From assembly GCA_018333395.1 (NCBI GenBank), contig JAGXSQ010000169.1:1-7683 (forward strand): a DNA stretch of 7,683 nt. Direction: 5' to 3'. A model generated the notes under the pieces. It saw nothing but the letters and a program-made list of their open reading frames with translations, had not been told where the DNA came from and did no database searches. Origin of the DNA: Dethiobacter sp. GTDB taxonomy: Bacteria > Bacillota_D > Dethiobacteria > Dethiobacterales > Dethiobacteraceae. The stretch's first letter is position 1; each line of letters begins with the position of its first letter. A program made the position numbers and the translations under genes. Below, one piece after another: positions 6,632 through 7,683 of the stretch.

Positions 6632-7501
6632 ATGCGTTACGAAGCTCCTTTATACCGGCCGCCAAGTGAGGCGCAAAGCCTGATTATTCAGGCTACCATT
6701 GGCTGCTCGCATAGCGCCTGCACGTTTTGTTCGATGTATAAAAACAAGCGCTTCCGCGTGCGGAGTCTGGATGAAATCTGTGAGGATATCCGGTGGGCAA
6801 GAGAAAAGTACGGCATGGTGCAACGGATTTTTCTGGCTGATGGTGATGCCTTGGCAATGGAGACAGATGAACTGCTTTCAGTGCTCAGGGAGTTGTCGGT
6901 CGCTTTTCCGCAGGCGGAGCGTGTTTCTGTTTATGCCGGGCCGCAAAATATCCTGGCTAAAACGCACCGTGAGCTGGTCGCTATTCGGCAGGCAGGCGTA
7001 AGGTTGGCTTACTTTGGCTTGGAAAGTGGCGATGCCCATGTGTTGCAGGCTGTTAACAAAGGAGCTACCACGGAGGAGATGGTAGAGGCGGCAGGCAGGG
7101 TGCGGGCGGCCGGGATAGAGCTTTCGGCGACGGTAATCCTTGGGCTTGGCGGGAAAGAGCGCACCCGGGAGCACGCGCTATATACGGCGGAGGTGGTCTC
7201 CTGTATTAACCCGGAATACCTAGGGGCGCTGACGCTGATGGTAGAAAAGAGTACGCCACTTGCCGCCAAAATAGCCTGCGGTGAATTTGTGTTGCTTTCC
7301 CCAAGAGAAGTATTGCTGGAGTTGAGGATGATGCTGGAGGGGCTGCAAGTTCAACATTGCCTGTTCCGTTCTAACCACGCCTCCAATTATTTTGCCGCTG
7401 GCGGTTTGCTGCCGCGAGATAAGGCAAGGTTGCTGGCGGAAACAGACCGCATACTAAACGACGAAAGACTTCTCAAGTCTGAACATTTCCGGGGACTTTG
7501 A
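6632..7501 (+). CDS. Radical SAM protein with non-canonical CX4CX2C cluster motif
   Basis: The 289-residue product is a single-domain radical SAM protein of the COG1032-like type. The cluster cysteines are C25, C30 and C33 in GCSHSACTFCSMY, which gives CX4CX2C rather than CX3CX2C. LADGDAL at 68-74 takes the place of the GGE motif, GLESGD at 129-134 is the usual SAM-ribose contact, and VILGLGG at 168-174 is the sixth-strand motif. A C-terminal RSNHASNYF at 246-254 followed by LLPRDKARLL at 259-268 is what I recall as conserved in this uncharacterised family. No SPASM, TRAM or B12-binding domain is present, so it is not a methylthiotransferase or a class B methylase. The substrate is unknown. 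The ATG at 6632 has AGGAGTG at 6617-6623, 8 nt upstream. It may be transcribed with recA (32-nt gap). No terminator is seen after it. Confidence 0.88.
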   Translation: MRYEAPLYRPPSEAQSLIIQATIGCSHSACTFCSMYKNKRFRVRSLDEICEDIRWAREKYGMVQRIFLADGDALAMETDELLSVLRELSVAFPQAERVSVYAGPQNILAKTHRELVAIRQAGVRLAYFGLESGDAHVLQAVNKGATTEEMVEAAGRVRAAGIELSATVILGLGGKERTREHALYTAEVVSCINPEYLGALTLMVEKSTPLAAKIACGEFVLLSPREVLLELRMMLEGLQVQHCLFRSNHASNYFAAGGLLPRDKARLLAETDRILNDERLLKSEHFRGL

Positions 7502-7555
7502 CGGCTCTAGGGGATGACAATATCACAGTCCGTTCACAATATTTTCAGGTAGTCA

Positions 7556-7584
7556 TTGCTTTTTGGCAGTAGCTCTGTTAAAAT
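7556..7584 (+). promoter_or_regulatory. Promoter for the cobalamin-riboswitch transcript
   Basis: A -35 hexamer TTGCTT (7556-7561), a 17-nt spacer and a -10 hexamer TAAAAT (7579-7584) fit a housekeeping sigma-A promoter. TG at 7576-7577 makes an extended -10. Transcription would start near 7591, about 15-20 nt before the riboswitch core. Confidence 0.65.
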
Positions 7585-7593
7585 GTTGCCAAA
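7562..7593. repeat. Inverted repeat TTTGGCA-N18-TGCCAAA across the promoter
   Basis: A perfect 7-bp inverted repeat (7562-7568 and 7587-7593) spans the promoter spacer, the -10 element and the presumed start site. Most of it lies upstream of the transcription start, so it would act as DNA rather than as an RNA hairpin. It is a possible binding site for an unknown dimeric regulator. Confidence 0.4.
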
Positions 7594-7603
7594 GTTCATA
7601 AAG

Positions 7604-7683
7604 CGGAAACAGGTGCTCCGTACGGAGGTAAAAGGGAATCGGGTGGAAAACCCGAGCGGTCCCGCCACTGTAACCGGAAGCCT
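7604..7683 (+). ncRNA. Cobalamin (B12) riboswitch, 3' end cut by window edge
   Basis: The adenosylcobalamin riboswitch (Rfam Cobalamin family) is recognisable from AGGTGC at 7611-7616, the self-complementary hairpin CTCCGTACGGAG at 7616-7627, AAAAGGGAATC at 7630-7640, the P5 stem CGGG/CCCG at 7640-7643 and 7651-7654 around a GAAAA-type loop, and the strongly conserved CCCGCCACTGTAACCGG at 7661-7677. AGCCT at the window end is probably the start of the B12 box (AGYCMGGAGACC). The 3' part and the expression platform are outside. The left boundary is approximate. It would reduce expression of the next + strand gene when adenosylcobalamin is abundant; typical targets are B12 transport, cobalt uptake, corrin synthesis or B12-independent isoenzymes. 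Confidence 0.93.

Noticed and set aside
7517..7542. Repeated ACAATAT at 7517-7523 and 7536-7542
   Set aside because: A 7-mer repeated once in AT-rich intergenic DNA is not enough to claim a binding site.
1..7683. Mobile element, CRISPR array, tRNA or rRNA gene
   Set aside because: I found no transposase, no regularly spaced repeats, no tRNA cloverleaf and no rRNA sequence in any part of the window.

Overview
The window reads as a stretch of chromosome from a Gram-positive anaerobe of the class Clostridia, probably a Peptococcaceae-like lineage. Evidence for this: a SCIFF-peptide maturase (a hallmark of Clostridia), a Bacillus/Clostridium-type LexA box in front of recA, strong GGAGG ribosome sites with several GTG starts, a clostridial-type MnmA, and a G+C content that looks slightly above 50 %. 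The genus cannot be fixed from the sequence alone. All genes are on the + strand and coding density is high.

Bases 1-5382 look like one transcription unit of five genes. The first is the 3' two-thirds of a SPASM radical SAM enzyme (SCIFF maturase). It is followed 4 nt later by rarA (replication-fork AAA+ ATPase), then after 66 nt by mnmA (tRNA 2-thiouridine), after 3 nt by an S4-less RluA-family pseudouridine synthase, and with a 4-nt overlap by cinA (MoCF-like domain plus NMN deamidase domain). The 197-nt gap between cinA and recA holds a GC-rich potentially folded segment, an AT-rich stretch with a TATAAT -10 element, a duplicated 8-mer and a good LexA operator just before the recA ribosome site. 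recA is therefore probably an SOS-controlled unit of its own, perhaps with read-through from cinA.

recA is followed after 32 nt not by recX but by a radical SAM protein whose cluster motif is CX4CX2C instead of the canonical CX3CX2C. After that gene comes a new promoter (TTGCTT, 17 nt, TAAAAT with an extended TG), bracketed by a perfect 7-bp inverted repeat. It leads into a cobalamin riboswitch that is cut off by the window edge before its B12 box is complete. The gene it controls lies outside.

Functionally the window is mostly housekeeping: DNA damage and fork maintenance (rarA, recA), RNA modification (mnmA, rluA-type) and NAD/NMN recycling (cinA). It is flanked by two radical SAM enzymes and a B12-sensing leader. 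I see no mobile element, CRISPR array, tRNA or rRNA gene. No convincing new multi-gene system is visible. The most unusual items are the non-canonical radical SAM protein, the inverted repeat over the riboswitch promoter, and a cysteine-rich open frame without a start codon between cinA and recA.
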